This document shows, piece by piece, positions 55,841 to 64,000 of a stretch of 64,000 bases of DNA (its first letter is position 1; every line of letters starts with the position of its first letter). The notes below the pieces were generated by a model. It was given only the letters and a program-made list of their open reading frames with translations. It did no database searches and was not told the origin of the DNA. The DNA comes from Paraburkholderia podalyriae. Lineage in GTDB: Bacteria > Pseudomonadota > Gammaproteobacteria > Burkholderiales > Burkholderiaceae. The DNA lies in assembly GCF_014397785.1 (NCBI RefSeq), contig NZ_VZQQ01000001.1, positions 434,001 through 498,000 of the forward strand, written 5' to 3'. The translations under genes were made by a program, and so were the position numbers.

Positions 55841-56476
55841 ATGACTCTGCATACCTGGTGGCTGTTCGCCGTGACCGTTTTCGTCGTTTCCGCGATTCCC
55901 GGTCCCAACATGCTGCTCGTGATGACGCACGGCGCCCAGCACGGCCTGCGCCGTGCGAGCGCGACGATGGTCGGCTGTCTTTCGGCGCTGGTGCTGATGC
56001 TGGCGGTATCGGCGGCGGGGCTCGGCGTGTTTCTGGCGGCATGGCCGACCATGTTCAACGCACTGCGCATGATCGGCGCGGCCTATCTCGTGTATCTGGG
56101 CATCAAGGCATGGCGCGCGCCGGCCGACGAAGCGACTGCGCGAAACGTCGACGAACTAACGGCGAGGCCCGCGCGCTCGCGCTTCGCGCTATTTCGCAAC
56201 GGCTTTCTGGTCGCGAGCAGCAATCCGAAGGCGATCCTGTTCGCGGCCGCGCTGCTGCCGCAATTCATCGATGCCACCCAGCCGACGTTGCCGCAATTCG
56301 GCGTACTGCTCGCCACGTTTGCGTCGATCGAGGTCAGTTGGTATCTGGTGTACGCGGGTTTCGGCACGCGCATCGGCGCGAAGCTGAAAAGCCGCGGCGT
56401 TGCGCGAATGTTCAACCGGCTGACGGGCGGTGTGTTCGTCGGCTTCGGCGCGATGATGGCGCTGGCGCGGCACTAA
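55841..56476 (+). CDS. LysE/RhtB-family exporter
   Basis: This 211-residue membrane protein has six predicted helices and the LysE motif FVVSAIPGPNMLLVMTHGAQHGLRRASATMVG at the start. FRNGFLVASSNPKAILFAAALLPQFID in the middle is typical of RhtB/LysE amino-acid or homoserine exporters. Substrate unknown. A CATAAT box (55804-55809) may be its -10. Confidence 0.92.
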   Translation: MTLHTWWLFAVTVFVVSAIPGPNMLLVMTHGAQHGLRRASATMVGCLSALVLMLAVSAAGLGVFLAAWPTMFNALRMIGAAYLVYLGIKAWRAPADEATARNVDELTARPARSRFALFRNGFLVASSNPKAILFAAALLPQFIDATQPTLPQFGVLLATFASIEVSWYLVYAGFGTRIGAKLKSRGVARMFNRLTGGVFVGFGAMMALARH

Positions 56477-56536
56477 GCACCGCGCTCCACAGCAGACAAG
56501 AGGAAATGGAGCCGTACGAATGTGACCGTGGTATGT

Positions 56537-56575
56537 TTGCAACATCGAGGGTGAACCCTAATTTGCATGTTGCAA
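56537..56575. promoter_or_regulatory. Inverted repeat overlapping the sRNA promoter
   Basis: TTGCAACAT (56537-56545) and ATGTTGCAA (56567-56575) are perfect inverted 9-mers separated by 21 bases. The right arm covers the -35 of the promoter, a typical arrangement for repressor control. No adjacent regulator gene is an obvious match. Confidence 0.5.
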
Positions 56576-56598
56576 TGCACCAAGCGGTTTGCTATAGT
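56570..56598 (+). promoter_or_regulatory. Sigma-70 promoter of candidate sRNA
   Basis: TTGCAA (56570-56575), exactly 17 bases, TATAGT (56593-56598). Among the best sigma-70 matches in the window, with no ORF downstream of it. Confidence 0.7.
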
Positions 56599-56604
56599 AG
56601 GCCT

Positions 56605-56666
56605 TGTCTCCTCCATGTCTCCACTGATATGGATTCAGCCCGCCAACCTAGGCGGGCTTTTTTTTG
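56605..56666 (+). ncRNA. Candidate small RNA (about 60 nt)
   Basis: The predicted start is about 7 bases after the -10, and the end is an intrinsic terminator. The body has no ORF. The 5' end is CU-rich: CTCCTCC (56608-56614), complementary to a Shine-Dalgarno sequence. It also holds a small hairpin, TCCAT/ATGGA (56612-56616 with 56629-56633), whose loop exposes a second GTCTCC. This is the architecture of sRNAs that block ribosome sites. It lies between lysE-like and argC genes. I do not recognise a named family. Confidence 0.6.
56638..56666 (+). terminator. Intrinsic terminator of candidate sRNA
   Basis: GCCCGCC-AACCTA-GGCGGGC, then eight Ts (56658-56665). It points along the plus strand only; the minus strand has no T-run, so it does not serve argC. 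It could also end the LysE-gene transcript. Confidence 0.9.
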
Positions 56667-56729
56667 CCCCGAATTCGCCGTGGGACTGCGGACGCTTGAC
56701 CTGGTGTCGACGTTCGCGGTTCGACTCGC

Positions 56730-57677
56730 CTAGCGTTTCAAACCGGTCTCTTCGTCCGTGCTGATGGCGAGATTCATGCACTGGATCGCCGCACCCGATG
56801 CGCCCTTGCCGAGATTGTCCAGACGCGCAACGGTCACGAAGTGCTCCTCGTTGCCGAACACGAACAGGTCGACGCGATTGGTGTCGTTGTTCGCCTGCAC
56901 GTCGAAGAAGCCGTTGTCGAGATTCCCGTCGGCGTCGAACGGTGCGACGTGCACGAACGCTTCACCCGCGTAGTACTCGGCGAACAGAGCCTGCACGTCC
57001 TGCGGCGTCGTCTTCTTCGCGAGTTGGCCCGGCGAGAAGTACGTGGTGACGGCGAGGCCCTTGTAGAAGTCGCCGACGATCGGCGTGAAGATCGGCGCCG
57101 ACTTCAGGCCGGTATGCGCGGCCATTTCCGGCAGGTGCTTGTGCGTAAGGCTGAGCGCGTACGGGCGCGGGCTCTTCAGCCTGTCGTTGCCGCCGGCTTC
57201 GTAGTCGGCAATCATCTTCTTGCCGCCGCCGCTGTAGCCCGTGATCGAGTAGGCGTGCGCGGCGAACTCGGGTGCGACGACGCCGCCTTCGACGAGCGGG
57301 CGCATCGCCAGCACGAACGCCGAGGCGTGGCAGCCCGGCACGGCGATGCGTTTGGCGGTGCGCAGGCGCTCGCGTTGCGAGCGTGCCAGCTCGGGCAGGC
57401 CATAGGCCCAGTCGGGCGAGGTGCGGAACGCGGTGCTCGCGTCGATCAGCACGGTACGGTCGTTATCGACAAGCGAAGCGGATTCGCGCGAAGCGACGTC
57501 GGGCAGGCACAGGAACGTGACGTCCGACGCGTTGATGAGACGACGGCGCTCGTCCAGGTCCTTGCGCTTCGCTTCTTCGATACGCAGGATTTCGACGTCG
57601 GCGCGCTGCGACAGATATTCAAAAATCTTCAGGCCGGTCGTGCCTTCCTGTCCGTCGACAAAAACTTTCGTGCTCAT
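56730..57677 (-). CDS. argC: N-acetyl-gamma-glutamyl-phosphate reductase (type 2)
   Basis: This 315-residue arginine-biosynthesis enzyme begins [22 protein letters not shown]. The catalytic Cys is in [16 protein letters not shown], and [13 protein letters not shown] follows. The short form and the [11 protein letters not shown] start define the AGPR type 2 family. It reduces N-acetylglutamyl phosphate to the semialdehyde with NADPH. Palindromes upstream (57721-57740) may be operators. Confidence 0.96.
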   Translation of the reverse strand: MSTKVFVDGQEGTTGLKIFEYLSQRADVEILRIEEAKRKDLDERRRLINASDVTFLCLPDVASRESASLVDNDRTVLIDASTAFRTSPDWAYGLPELARSQRERLRTAKRIAVPGCHASAFVLAMRPLVEGGVVAPEFAAHAYSITGYSGGGKKMIADYEAGGNDRLKSPRPYALSLTHKHLPEMAAHTGLKSAPIFTPIVGDFYKGLAVTTYFSPGQLAKKTTPQDVQALFAEYYAGEAFVHVAPFDADGNLDNGFFDVQANNDTNRVDLFVFGNEEHFVTVARLDNLGKGASGAAIQCMNLAISTDEETGLKR

Positions 57678-57720
57678 CTCGATCTCACTCGCTGGAAACG
57701 GGGCGCGAGGCCGCGCCGGA

Positions 57721-57740
57721 ACGTCATTTTATGACGTCAT
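57721..57740. promoter_or_regulatory. Overlapping palindromes upstream of argC
   Basis: ACGTCAT-TTT-ATGACGT is a perfect inverted repeat, and ATGACGTCAT (57731-57740) is itself a perfect 10-bp palindrome. The block lies 44 bases upstream of the argC start in a G/C-rich region and looks like a protein-binding site. It does not obviously match the ArgR ARG box. Confidence 0.45.
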
Positions 57741-57838
57741 CGCCGCGCATGTGCGGTGCAGCGCGAAAAAACGACGATGCGCGCGCAACGTGACATCGGC
57801 GTGACCTGTTGCACGGCGAATGCGTGCTGATGACCGAA

Positions 57839-57882
57839 GATGAACTGCGGATGAACCGCGGATGAACCGCGGATGAGCCGCG
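57839..57882. repeat. 11-bp tandem repeat, four units
   Basis: GATGAACTGCG, GATGAACCGCG twice, then GATGAGCCGCG, head to tail. It lies between argC and the flavoprotein gene. Confidence 0.85.
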
Positions 57883-57907
57883 CCGCCATCGCGGCGCCGT
57901 TCAGCCA

Positions 57908-58480
57908 TTACCCGCGCGGCGCGATCCAGCGCGCGGTGACGCCCGCAATGCGTGCGCCGAAGAGGCGCGCGGTTTCGAGATCGCCGGGGGGCGGTGCTTC
58001 GTCGGGCGACGCATCGGCCGCCGATTGCGTGAGCAGCCCGGTAAAGCCACCGACGAAGTTCAGGTCGTTGCGCGTCGCGGCCTTGGTGTTCGACGGCATC
58101 ATGCCGGTGCCCGCCCAGATCATGCTGTGCTGCATCGCCAGCGTGACGAAGTACTGGATCGTCGAGAACTTGTCGCCGTTCATCGTCGCCGAGTTCGTGA
58201 AACCGGCCGCGATCTTGTCCTTCCACGCCTGGCCGAACCACGGCTTCGAACTCGCGTCGGCGAACTTCTTGAAGTCTGCCGATGGACCGCCCATGTAGGT
58301 CGGCGCGCCGAAGATCAGCGCATCGGCGGCGGCGAGTTCGTCCCACGACGCGTCGTCGAGGTCGCCGACCGGCATCAGCTTCGCCTGCGCACCGGCTTCG
58401 AGCGCGCCCGCGAGCACGGCTTCGGCGACTTTCTTCGTATGGCCGTAGCCGCTGTGATAAACGATGACGATCTTCGACAT
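57908..58480 (-). CDS. Flavodoxin-like NAD(P)H:quinone oxidoreductase (WrbA family)
   Basis: This 190-residue FMN flavoprotein has IVIVYHSGYGHTKKVAEAVLAGA at the start, FGAPTYMGGPSADFKKFAD in the middle and GFTNSATMNGDKFSTIQYFVTLAMQHSMIWAGTG near the FMN site. It probably performs two-electron reduction of quinones. The ATG at 58480 gives the standard family start; a longer frame is not supported. Confidence 0.9.
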   Translation of the reverse strand: MSKIVIVYHSGYGHTKKVAEAVLAGALEAGAQAKLMPVGDLDDASWDELAAADALIFGAPTYMGGPSADFKKFADASSKPWFGQAWKDKIAAGFTNSATMNGDKFSTIQYFVTLAMQHSMIWAGTGMMPSNTKAATRNDLNFVGGFTGLLTQSAADASPDEAPPPGDLETARLFGARIAGVTARWIAPRG

Positions 58481-58570
58481 GAAATGCTCCGGCAAGGCGA
58501 TCCGCAACGTGAACGGGAGAAGCAACGCGCTGCGGCGCGGGGCTCGCGATGACGACCGCGATGGTCGCCG

Positions 58571-59167
58571 CTAGCGCCCGAAATTGACCACCAGCCGCGC
58601 GCTGCCGATCGCGGCCGTGCCGATCTGGTGATCGAACATCAACGCGGGGCGTCCTTGCGCGAGATGCAGATCGGCCGAACTCAGCGCGTACACGGTGATG
58701 ATATAGCGATGCGGTTTGCCGGGCGGCGGGCAGGGGCCGCCATAGCCGTCGGTATCGAAGTCGTTGCGCGCTTCGACCGCGCCGAGCTTATGCAGGAAAC
58801 CGGATGAACTAGCATTCTCCGGCAGGCTGTCGACCGTGGCCGGGATGCCCGCGACCGCCCAGTGCCACCAGCCGCGCCCGGGCGCGTCCTCGTCGAACAT
58901 CGTGATCGCGAAGCCGCGGGTGCCGGCCGGCGCGTCGCGCCATGACAGTTGGGGTGAACGGTTGCCGCCTTTGCAGTCGTTCTGATCGAACACCTGCGCA
59001 TTGGGCACGGCGCCGCCCGCGCGCACGTTCGCGCTCGTCAGCGTGAACGGCTCGTCGGCCCGCGCACCGGTGCCGTGTACCGCGAATAGCGCGAGCATCG
59101 CGCCGACGGCGAGCGATCGATGCCGCCAGCAGGAAGCCATCGAAACAACCAGGCAACGTTCGCGCAT
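58571..59167 (-). CDS. YbhB/YbcL family Raf kinase inhibitor-like protein, exported
   Basis: This 198-residue protein has a signal peptide (about residues 9-37, ending GARADE). A phosphatidylethanolamine-binding-protein fold follows: FDQNDCKGGNRSPQLSWRDAPAGTRGFAITMFDEDAPGRGWWHWAVAGIP and HRYIITVYAL. These bacterial PEBP homologues bind phosphates or lipids; the role is unknown. An AGGAGAA ribosome site precedes the ATG. It is cotranscribed or nearby with the WrbA-like gene. Confidence 0.93.
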   Translation of the reverse strand: MRERCLVVSMASCWRHRSLAVGAMLALFAVHGTGARADEPFTLTSANVRAGGAVPNAQVFDQNDCKGGNRSPQLSWRDAPAGTRGFAITMFDEDAPGRGWWHWAVAGIPATVDSLPENASSSGFLHKLGAVEARNDFDTDGYGGPCPPPGKPHRYIITVYALSSADLHLAQGRPALMFDHQIGTAAIGSARLVVNFGR

Positions 59168-59255
59168 ATGCCGGTTCTCCTGTCAGGGCGCGAGGCGCGG
59201 GTCCTCGCGATGGTCGTTGTCTTGAATTGTGCCCCAAGGTCGAATCAAGTCTAAC

Positions 59256-59267
59256 ATCAGCGCTGAT
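59256..59267. promoter_or_regulatory. 12-bp palindrome between divergent genes
   Basis: ATCAGCGCTGAT is a perfect palindrome about 90 bases from the YbhB start and 170 bases from the response regulator start; a possible operator. A -10-like TATAGT is at 59324-59329, upstream of the response regulator. Confidence 0.35.
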
Positions 59268-59437
59268 TAGCTCTGCGACGCAATAAGTTCGCGTCCCGCG
59301 GAATTCGCAGATAGGAAATCAGCTATAGTGGAAGGCCTTATCGCGCGACCCTGGCTGTATTTGACTCGTCTAAATTGCGAGCGTCGAAATAAGTGTTAGA
59401 AGTTGTGGAGACCGGTTTATCCGTCCAGAGGAGGACG

Positions 59438-60127
59438 ATGCAAGTTTCACTCAGGGTCGTGGTGGCAGACGATCATCCGGTCATTCTGTTTGGCGCTGAA
59501 CATGCGCTGGTCAAGTTTCCCGGTATGCAAGTCGTTGGGCGTGCAAGGCAGTCGACTGAACTCATCAAAATATTGCAATCCACCGAGTGCGACGTACTCG
59601 TCACCGACCTGGCCATGCCGGGCGGTCAGTACGGCGATGGCTTGCAACTCATCGACTATTTGCGCCGCAATTTCCCGGACCTGCCGATCGTCGTGCTCAC
59701 CATGCTTGAGAACGCCGCATTGCTTAAACGGCTCAGGGAGCTTGGCGTGACGTCGGTCGTGAACAAATCGGACGATCTCAGCCATATTGCGCTTGCGGTA
59801 CAGCACGTCGGCCGTCGCATGACGTATATGAGTCCGTCGGTGAAGGCGGTGCTCGATGGGTTGCGGGTCAATCTGGCCGGCAGGCGCGACGACTCGAAGC
59901 TGTCGCGGCGCGAACTCGAAGTCGTGCGCCTGTTCGTGTCGGGCATGACGATCAAGGAAATTTCGCAGCGCTTGAATCGCAGCATCAAGACGATCAGCAC
60001 GCAGAAAAACGCGGCCATGCGCAAGCTCGGAATCGATCGCGACTCCCAACTATTCCAGTATGCGCAGAGCAATGGTTTGCTGAATCTGACGTCGGACTCG
60101 CGTAAAGACATCGCCAACGAGTCCTGA
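59438..60127 (+). CDS. Orphan NarL/RcsB-type response regulator
   Basis: This 229-residue protein has a receiver domain (VVVADDHPVILFGAEHALVKFPG; the phosphorylatable Asp in VLVTDLAMPGG; Lys in VNKSDDLSH) and a C-terminal LuxR helix-turn-helix (LSRRELEVVRLFVSGMTIKEISQRLNRSIKTISTQKNAAMRKLGI). The TQKNAAMRKLG recognition helix is RcsB-like. No histidine kinase is adjacent. AGAGGAGGACG precedes the ATG. Confidence 0.93.
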   Translation: MQVSLRVVVADDHPVILFGAEHALVKFPGMQVVGRARQSTELIKILQSTECDVLVTDLAMPGGQYGDGLQLIDYLRRNFPDLPIVVLTMLENAALLKRLRELGVTSVVNKSDDLSHIALAVQHVGRRMTYMSPSVKAVLDGLRVNLAGRRDDSKLSRRELEVVRLFVSGMTIKEISQRLNRSIKTISTQKNAAMRKLGIDRDSQLFQYAQSNGLLNLTSDSRKDIANES

Positions 60128-60162
60128 TATCGCGCGCGGTTCCTTTGCCGGGTAGTCGGCGA

Positions 60163-60199
60163 TAAAAAAGCCGCCAGTTTCGCAACAGGCGGCTTTTTC
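60163..60199. terminator. Bidirectional intrinsic terminator
   Basis: AAAAAA-GCCGCC...GGCGGC-TTTTT, with the stem extended by GTT/AAC around a short loop. It serves the response regulator (plus) and pyrE (minus), which are convergent. Confidence 0.9.
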
Positions 60200-60255
60200 A
60201 TTCGCTCCGCATCAAAGCGGCTGCGTTTTATTGTCACTGCTATAGCGCGATGGCT

Positions 60256-60942
60256 TTATTGCGGCGTCGACGTTGCACCGCCATGCGCAGCGGACCACTC
60301 GGCCGGCGCGTGCAGGAACTTCTCCACTTCGTCGATCGTCTTCGTGTCGAAGTAGTTGTTTTGCTTCGCGACGCGCAGTACGTCCCACCACGTGGCGAGC
60401 GCGTGCAGATCGACGTCGATGTCTTTCAGCACCGACACGCTTTCCTTGAAGATGTTGTAGTGGAACAGCACGAAGCAGTGGTTCACCGTCGCGCCCGCGG
60501 TGCGCAGCGCGTTGATGAAGTTGATCTTGCTGCGGCTGTCGGTCGTCAGGTCTTCGACGAGCAGCACGCGCTGGCCTTCGGTCAGCAGACCTTCGATCTG
60601 CGCGTTGCGGCCGAAACCCTTCGGCTTCTTGCGCACATACTGCATCGGCACCATCAGGCGGTCGGACAGCCACGCCGCGAACGGGATGCCCGCGGTTTCG
60701 CCACCGGCGACCGCGTCGATCTGTTCATAGCCGACATCGCGCAGGATCGTCGCTTCGGCCATTTCCATCAGGCCGCGGCGCACGCGCGGATACGAGATCA
60801 GCTTGCGGCAATCGATATACACCGGGCTTGCCCAGCCGGACGTGAAAATATACGGTTTCTCCGCATTGAAATGCACTGCTTGTACTTCGAGCAGCATCTT
60901 GGCGGTGGTGTCGGAGATCGTCTGGCGATCGAAGCCTGTCAT
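60256..60942 (-). CDS. pyrE: Orotate phosphoribosyltransferase
   Basis: This 228-residue enzyme joins orotate to PRPP in pyrimidine synthesis. It has [32 protein letters not shown], the [17 protein letters not shown] segment and the PRPP motif [14 protein letters not shown]. The ATG at 60942 is preferred over an upstream one because it gives the family N-terminus. It is convergent with the response regulator. Confidence 0.95.
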   Translation of the reverse strand: MTGFDRQTISDTTAKMLLEVQAVHFNAEKPYIFTSGWASPVYIDCRKLISYPRVRRGLMEMAEATILRDVGYEQIDAVAGGETAGIPFAAWLSDRLMVPMQYVRKKPKGFGRNAQIEGLLTEGQRVLLVEDLTTDSRSKINFINALRTAGATVNHCFVLFHYNIFKESVSVLKDIDVDLHALATWWDVLRVAKQNNYFDTKTIDEVEKFLHAPAEWSAAHGGATSTPQ

Positions 60943-61209
60943 GGGGCGGATCCTTCGGAGTGAGCGGGGGAGAAGCGGGCGCTGGGCCCGGTGGCGCAGC
61001 AAGCGGGGTATGCCGCGCCATGCTGGGCGGAATACGCGGCCGGGAGAAGAGCACAGACCGGCTTTTGCTGCGCGCGTGGGCCGCTATTTTACCTGAAATG
61101 GGTCCCACCGAGGGAGCGTCGTGCGCGGCGGCGTGGCCGGCGGGTGCCTCGGCGCGCGCATCGTCTTGTGACCGGGTGAGGCCGCCTTCAGACCTACGGA
61201 ATGCTTTCA

Positions 61210-61390
61210 ATGAACGCCGATCCACCCGTCTCCGACTCCGCCATCGATACCCGCCCCGCCGTCAAACAGGGCTATGCGGGCCACGCGCTGCTCGCCTCGG
61301 TGCCTAGGCTACGCGATGGACGGCTTCGATCTGCTGATCCTCGGCTTCATGCTGCCCGTGATCGCTGCCGACCTGCATCTGAGTTCGCGT
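61210..61390 (+). pseudogene. MFS transporter remnant (N-terminal fragment with frameshift)
   Basis: MNADPPVSDSAIDTRPAVKQG...HALLASV is followed, after a shift of frame at about 61300-61310, by GYAMDGFDLLILGFMLPVIAADLHLSS, the first helix and DGFD motif of a major facilitator transporter. Homology ends near 61390. The rest of the gene is missing. The flanking stretches 60943-61209 and 61391-61654 hold no other gene; they are the pyrE and maeB leaders. A TACACT box (61481-61486) could be a maeB -10. Confidence 0.78.
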
Positions 61391-61654
61391 TCAATCGCAT
61401 CGAATCCGCAGCATCCGCGGCGACTGTTTCGCTAATGGCGAGTCCTGTTAACCACTCAGTGCATCGACACGTCCGGGGTGTACACTGATCGACCCGCGAA
61501 GCACTCCACATCGTCCGGTCTTCGTCGAGGTGAGCCATCGCGCCTGACCGGGCGCGTGCGGAAACCGCCTCGGTCGGCTATCCGTCCGACAGATGAAAGC
61601 ACTGCAACGGTGTGGGTCGCCGGGCCCAATCACTTACGTCTCGCAGGCCTAGAA

Positions 61655-63937
61655 ATGGACGAACAACTCAAGCAAAGCGCTCTCGCATATCACCAGAATC
61701 CGAAACCTGGCAAGATTTCGGTGACGCCCACCAAGCCGCTGTCGAACCAGCTGGATCTGTCGCTCGCGTATTCGCCGGGTGTGGCCGCAGCCTGTATGGC
61801 GATTCACGAAGAACCGCTCGACGCGCAGAAGTACACGTCGCGCGGCAACCTCGTCGGCGTGATCACGAACGGCACCGCGGTGCTCGGCCTCGGCAATATC
61901 GGCCCGCTCGCCGCCAAGCCGGTGATGGAAGGCAAGGGCTGTCTGTTCAAGAAGTTCGCGGACATCGACGTGTTCGACATCGAGCTCAGCGAATCTGACC
62001 CGGACAAGCTCGTCGAAGCGATCGCGATGCTAGAGCCGACGTTGGGCGGCATCAACCTCGAAGACATCAAGGCGCCCGAGTGCTTCTACATCGAGAAGAA
62101 GCTGCGCGAGCGTATGAAGATTCCGGTCTTTCACGACGACCAGCACGGCACCGCGATCATCGCGTCGGCGGCGATCCTGAACGGCCTCAAAGTGGTCGGC
62201 AAGAAGCTCGGCGAAGTGAAGCTGGTCTGTTCCGGCGCGGGCGCGGCGGCCATTGCGTGTCTGGACCTGCTCGTCAATCTCGGCCTGTCGAAGAAGAACA
62301 TTCTCGTCGCCGACTCGAAGGGCGTGATCTACGAAGGGCGCGGTAACCTCGATGCGTCGAAGGAACGCTACGCGGTCAATACCGACGCGCGCTCGCTCGC
62401 CGATGCGATCCGCGGCGCCGACGTGTTCCTCGGCTGCTCGAGCGCCGGCGTGCTGAAGCCGGAAATGGTCGCCGAAATGGGCTCGCAGCCGCTGATTCTC
62501 GCGCTCGCGAACCCCGAGCCGGAAATCCGCCCGGAGGAAGCGCGCAAGGTGCGCCCGGACTGCATCATCGCGACTGGCCGTTCGGACTATCCGAACCAGG
62601 TCAACAACGTGCTGTGCTTCCCGTTCATCTTCCGCGGCGCGCTCGACGTCGGCGCCACGACGATCACCGAAGAAATGAAGCTCGCGTGCGTGCGCGCGAT
62701 CGCCGAGCTGGCCGAGGAAACCGACCAGGGCGACGAAGTCGCGAAGGCATACGAAGGACACTCGCTCGAATTCGGTCCTGAATACCTGATTCCGAAGCCG
62801 TTCGATCCGCGCCTGATCATCAAGATCGCGCCGGCCGTCGCGCAGGCCGCGATGGATTCGGGCGTCGCGACCCGCCCGATCCAGGACATGGACGCATACC
62901 GCGAACAACTCGGCGCGACGGTCTACCGCTCAGGCATGGTGATGCGTCCGGTGTTCGCGGCGGCGAAGTCGTCACCGGCGCGCATCGTGTTCGCGGAAGG
63001 TGAAGACGAGCGCGTGCTGCGCGCCGCGCAGTTCGTGCTGCTCGAAAAGATCGCCAAGCCGATTCTGGTCGGCCGTCCGTCGGTGATCGAGATGCGTCTG
63101 AAGAAAATGGGCTCGAAGCTAAGGTGCGGTGAAGACTTCGAGATCGTCGATCCGGAAGACGATCCGCGTTATCACCAATGCTGGCAGGCGTATCACGAAC
63201 TCGGCGCGCGCGAAGGCGTGACGCCGGACGTCGCGAAGGCCGCGATGCGCAAGTTCAACACACTGATCGGCGCGATCCTCGTGCGCCTCGGCGAAGCGGA
63301 CGGCATGATCTGCGGCATGATCGGCCAGTACCACACGCACCTGAACTTCATCGAGCAGGTGCTCGGCAAGGCCGACGACGTCGAGAACTTCGCAGCGATG
63401 AACCTGCTGATGCTGCCGGGCCGCAACCTCTTCATGTGCGACACGTACGTGAACGAACTGCCGACCGCCGAGCAGCTCGCCGACATGACGATGCTCGCCG
63501 CGCGCGAAATCGAGAAGTTCGGCATCACGCCGAAGGTCGCGCTGCTGTCGAACTCAAACTTCGGCAGCGCGCCGTCGTCGTCGTCGCAGCGCATGACCGC
63601 GGCACGCAAGCTGATCACGGAACGCGCGCCGTCGCTCGAAATCGACGGTGAAATGCACGGCGACGCGGCGCTGTCGGAGACGATCCGCAAGGCCGCGTTC
63701 CCGGGCACGACGCTTGGCGGCGAAGCGAACCTGCTGATCATGCCGAACGTCGAAGCGGCGAACATCGCGTACAACCTGCTGAAGGTCGTGGGCGGCGAGG
63801 GCGTGACGGTCGGCCCGTTCCTGCTCGGCGCGGAAAAGCCGGTGCATATCCTGACGCCGGCCGCGACCGTGCGCCGGATCATCAATATGACGGCGGTCGC
63901 TTCGGCGAACGCGCGCAAGTCGGTGAACGCGAAGTAA
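61655..63937 (+). CDS. maeB: NADP-dependent malic enzyme (MaeB)
   Basis: This 760-residue two-part protein has a malic enzyme domain first ([62 protein letters not shown]; Rossmann [12 protein letters not shown]). A phosphotransacetylase-like C-terminal domain follows from about residue 440 ([33 protein letters not shown] segment). It decarboxylates malate to pyruvate for NADPH; the C-terminal domain is regulatory (acetyl-CoA). The ATG at 61655 gives the standard [13 protein letters not shown] start. Confidence 0.96.
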   Translation: MDEQLKQSALAYHQNPKPGKISVTPTKPLSNQLDLSLAYSPGVAAACMAIHEEPLDAQKYTSRGNLVGVITNGTAVLGLGNIGPLAAKPVMEGKGCLFKKFADIDVFDIELSESDPDKLVEAIAMLEPTLGGINLEDIKAPECFYIEKKLRERMKIPVFHDDQHGTAIIASAAILNGLKVVGKKLGEVKLVCSGAGAAAIACLDLLVNLGLSKKNILVADSKGVIYEGRGNLDASKERYAVNTDARSLADAIRGADVFLGCSSAGVLKPEMVAEMGSQPLILALANPEPEIRPEEARKVRPDCIIATGRSDYPNQVNNVLCFPFIFRGALDVGATTITEEMKLACVRAIAELAEETDQGDEVAKAYEGHSLEFGPEYLIPKPFDPRLIIKIAPAVAQAAMDSGVATRPIQDMDAYREQLGATVYRSGMVMRPVFAAAKSSPARIVFAEGEDERVLRAAQFVLLEKIAKPILVGRPSVIEMRLKKMGSKLRCGEDFEIVDPEDDPRYHQCWQAYHELGAREGVTPDVAKAAMRKFNTLIGAILVRLGEADGMICGMIGQYHTHLNFIEQVLGKADDVENFAAMNLLMLPGRNLFMCDTYVNELPTAEQLADMTMLAAREIEKFGITPKVALLSNSNFGSAPSSSSQRMTAARKLITERAPSLEIDGEMHGDAALSETIRKAAFPGTTLGGEANLLIMPNVEAANIAYNLLKVVGGEGVTVGPFLLGAEKPVHILTPAATVRRIINMTAVASANARKSVNAK

Positions 63938-64000
63938 CGTATTTCGCTCGAGGTCGAAGCGGGCGCGGCAGTCACGCGCTCGCGACCACGCCGTCAAAAG

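Overview
The window looks like a chromosomal segment of a Burkholderiales bacterium, most likely Paraburkholderia. The support is the strong G/C bias at third codon positions, the Burkholderia-type flagellar gene order, an ahcY gene with an S-adenosylhomocysteine (SAH) riboswitch followed by a small holin-like membrane gene and metF, and an interspersed palindromic repeat that I recall from Paraburkholderia genomes. The genus call is an inference from recall; no search was run. I see no rRNA, tRNA, CRISPR array, integrase or transposase, so this is mostly core genome.

Bases 1-11889 are a flagellar cluster in two divergent blocks. On the minus strand run fliF, fliG, fliH, fliI, fliJ, fliK, fliL and the start of fliM (basal body, C-ring, export ATPase complex, hook-length control). 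On the plus strand run fliE, fliS, fliT, a second FliK-like gene and a stand-alone FlhB C-terminal-domain gene. A roughly 560-bp palindromic element interrupts the minus block between fliK and fliL. A second copy (11896-12455) sits between the end of the plus block and a convergent aldehyde dehydrogenase gene.

From 12475 to 16924 (minus) are a coniferyl-aldehyde-dehydrogenase-type enzyme, an AidB-type acyl-CoA dehydrogenase and a LysR regulator. From 17175 to 20145 (plus) is the methyl-cycle set: riboswitch, ahcY, holin-like gene, metF. From 20238 to 27913 is a peptide ABC transporter with two tandem substrate-binding proteins (dppA1, dppA2), an apparent attenuating terminator, then dppBCDF; a TraB/GumN-type protein follows. 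From 29216 to 31691 (minus) is the 5-oxoprolinase operon pxpBCA, divergent from a winged-helix regulator, with a two-site direct repeat between them.

From 32456 to 45933 are housekeeping genes: fau and slt (divergent, 20 bp apart), an NDUFA9-like dehydrogenase, a GST, cca, a DUF2905 gene, a MidA/NDUFAF7-type methyltransferase, a pteridine-reductase-like SDR next to folB, ttcA, glmU, glmS and a rhomboid protease. From 45983 to 54768 the content is more accessory: an exported phosphoesterase paired with a di-heme peroxidase, a lytic transglycosylase, a DUF2242 lipoprotein, a 570-bp non-coding stretch with two perfect DnaA boxes, a pair of overlapping small unknown genes, a truncated EamA permease remnant, an IclR regulator, a small exported His/Lys-rich protein and a Mut7-C RNase-like protein.

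From 54862 to the end are a 3-hydroxyisobutyrate-dehydrogenase-like oxidoreductase, a LysE exporter, argC, a WrbA-like flavoprotein, a YbhB/YbcL protein, an orphan NarL-type response regulator, pyrE, a frameshifted and truncated MFS remnant, and maeB.

The most interesting unannotated signal is at 56570-56666: a good sigma-70 promoter followed about 60 nt later by a strong intrinsic terminator with no ORF between. This looks like a small RNA with a CU-rich, anti-Shine-Dalgarno-like 5' end. Next in interest are the palindromic elements and the orphan FlhB-domain protein that lacks the autocleavage motif.
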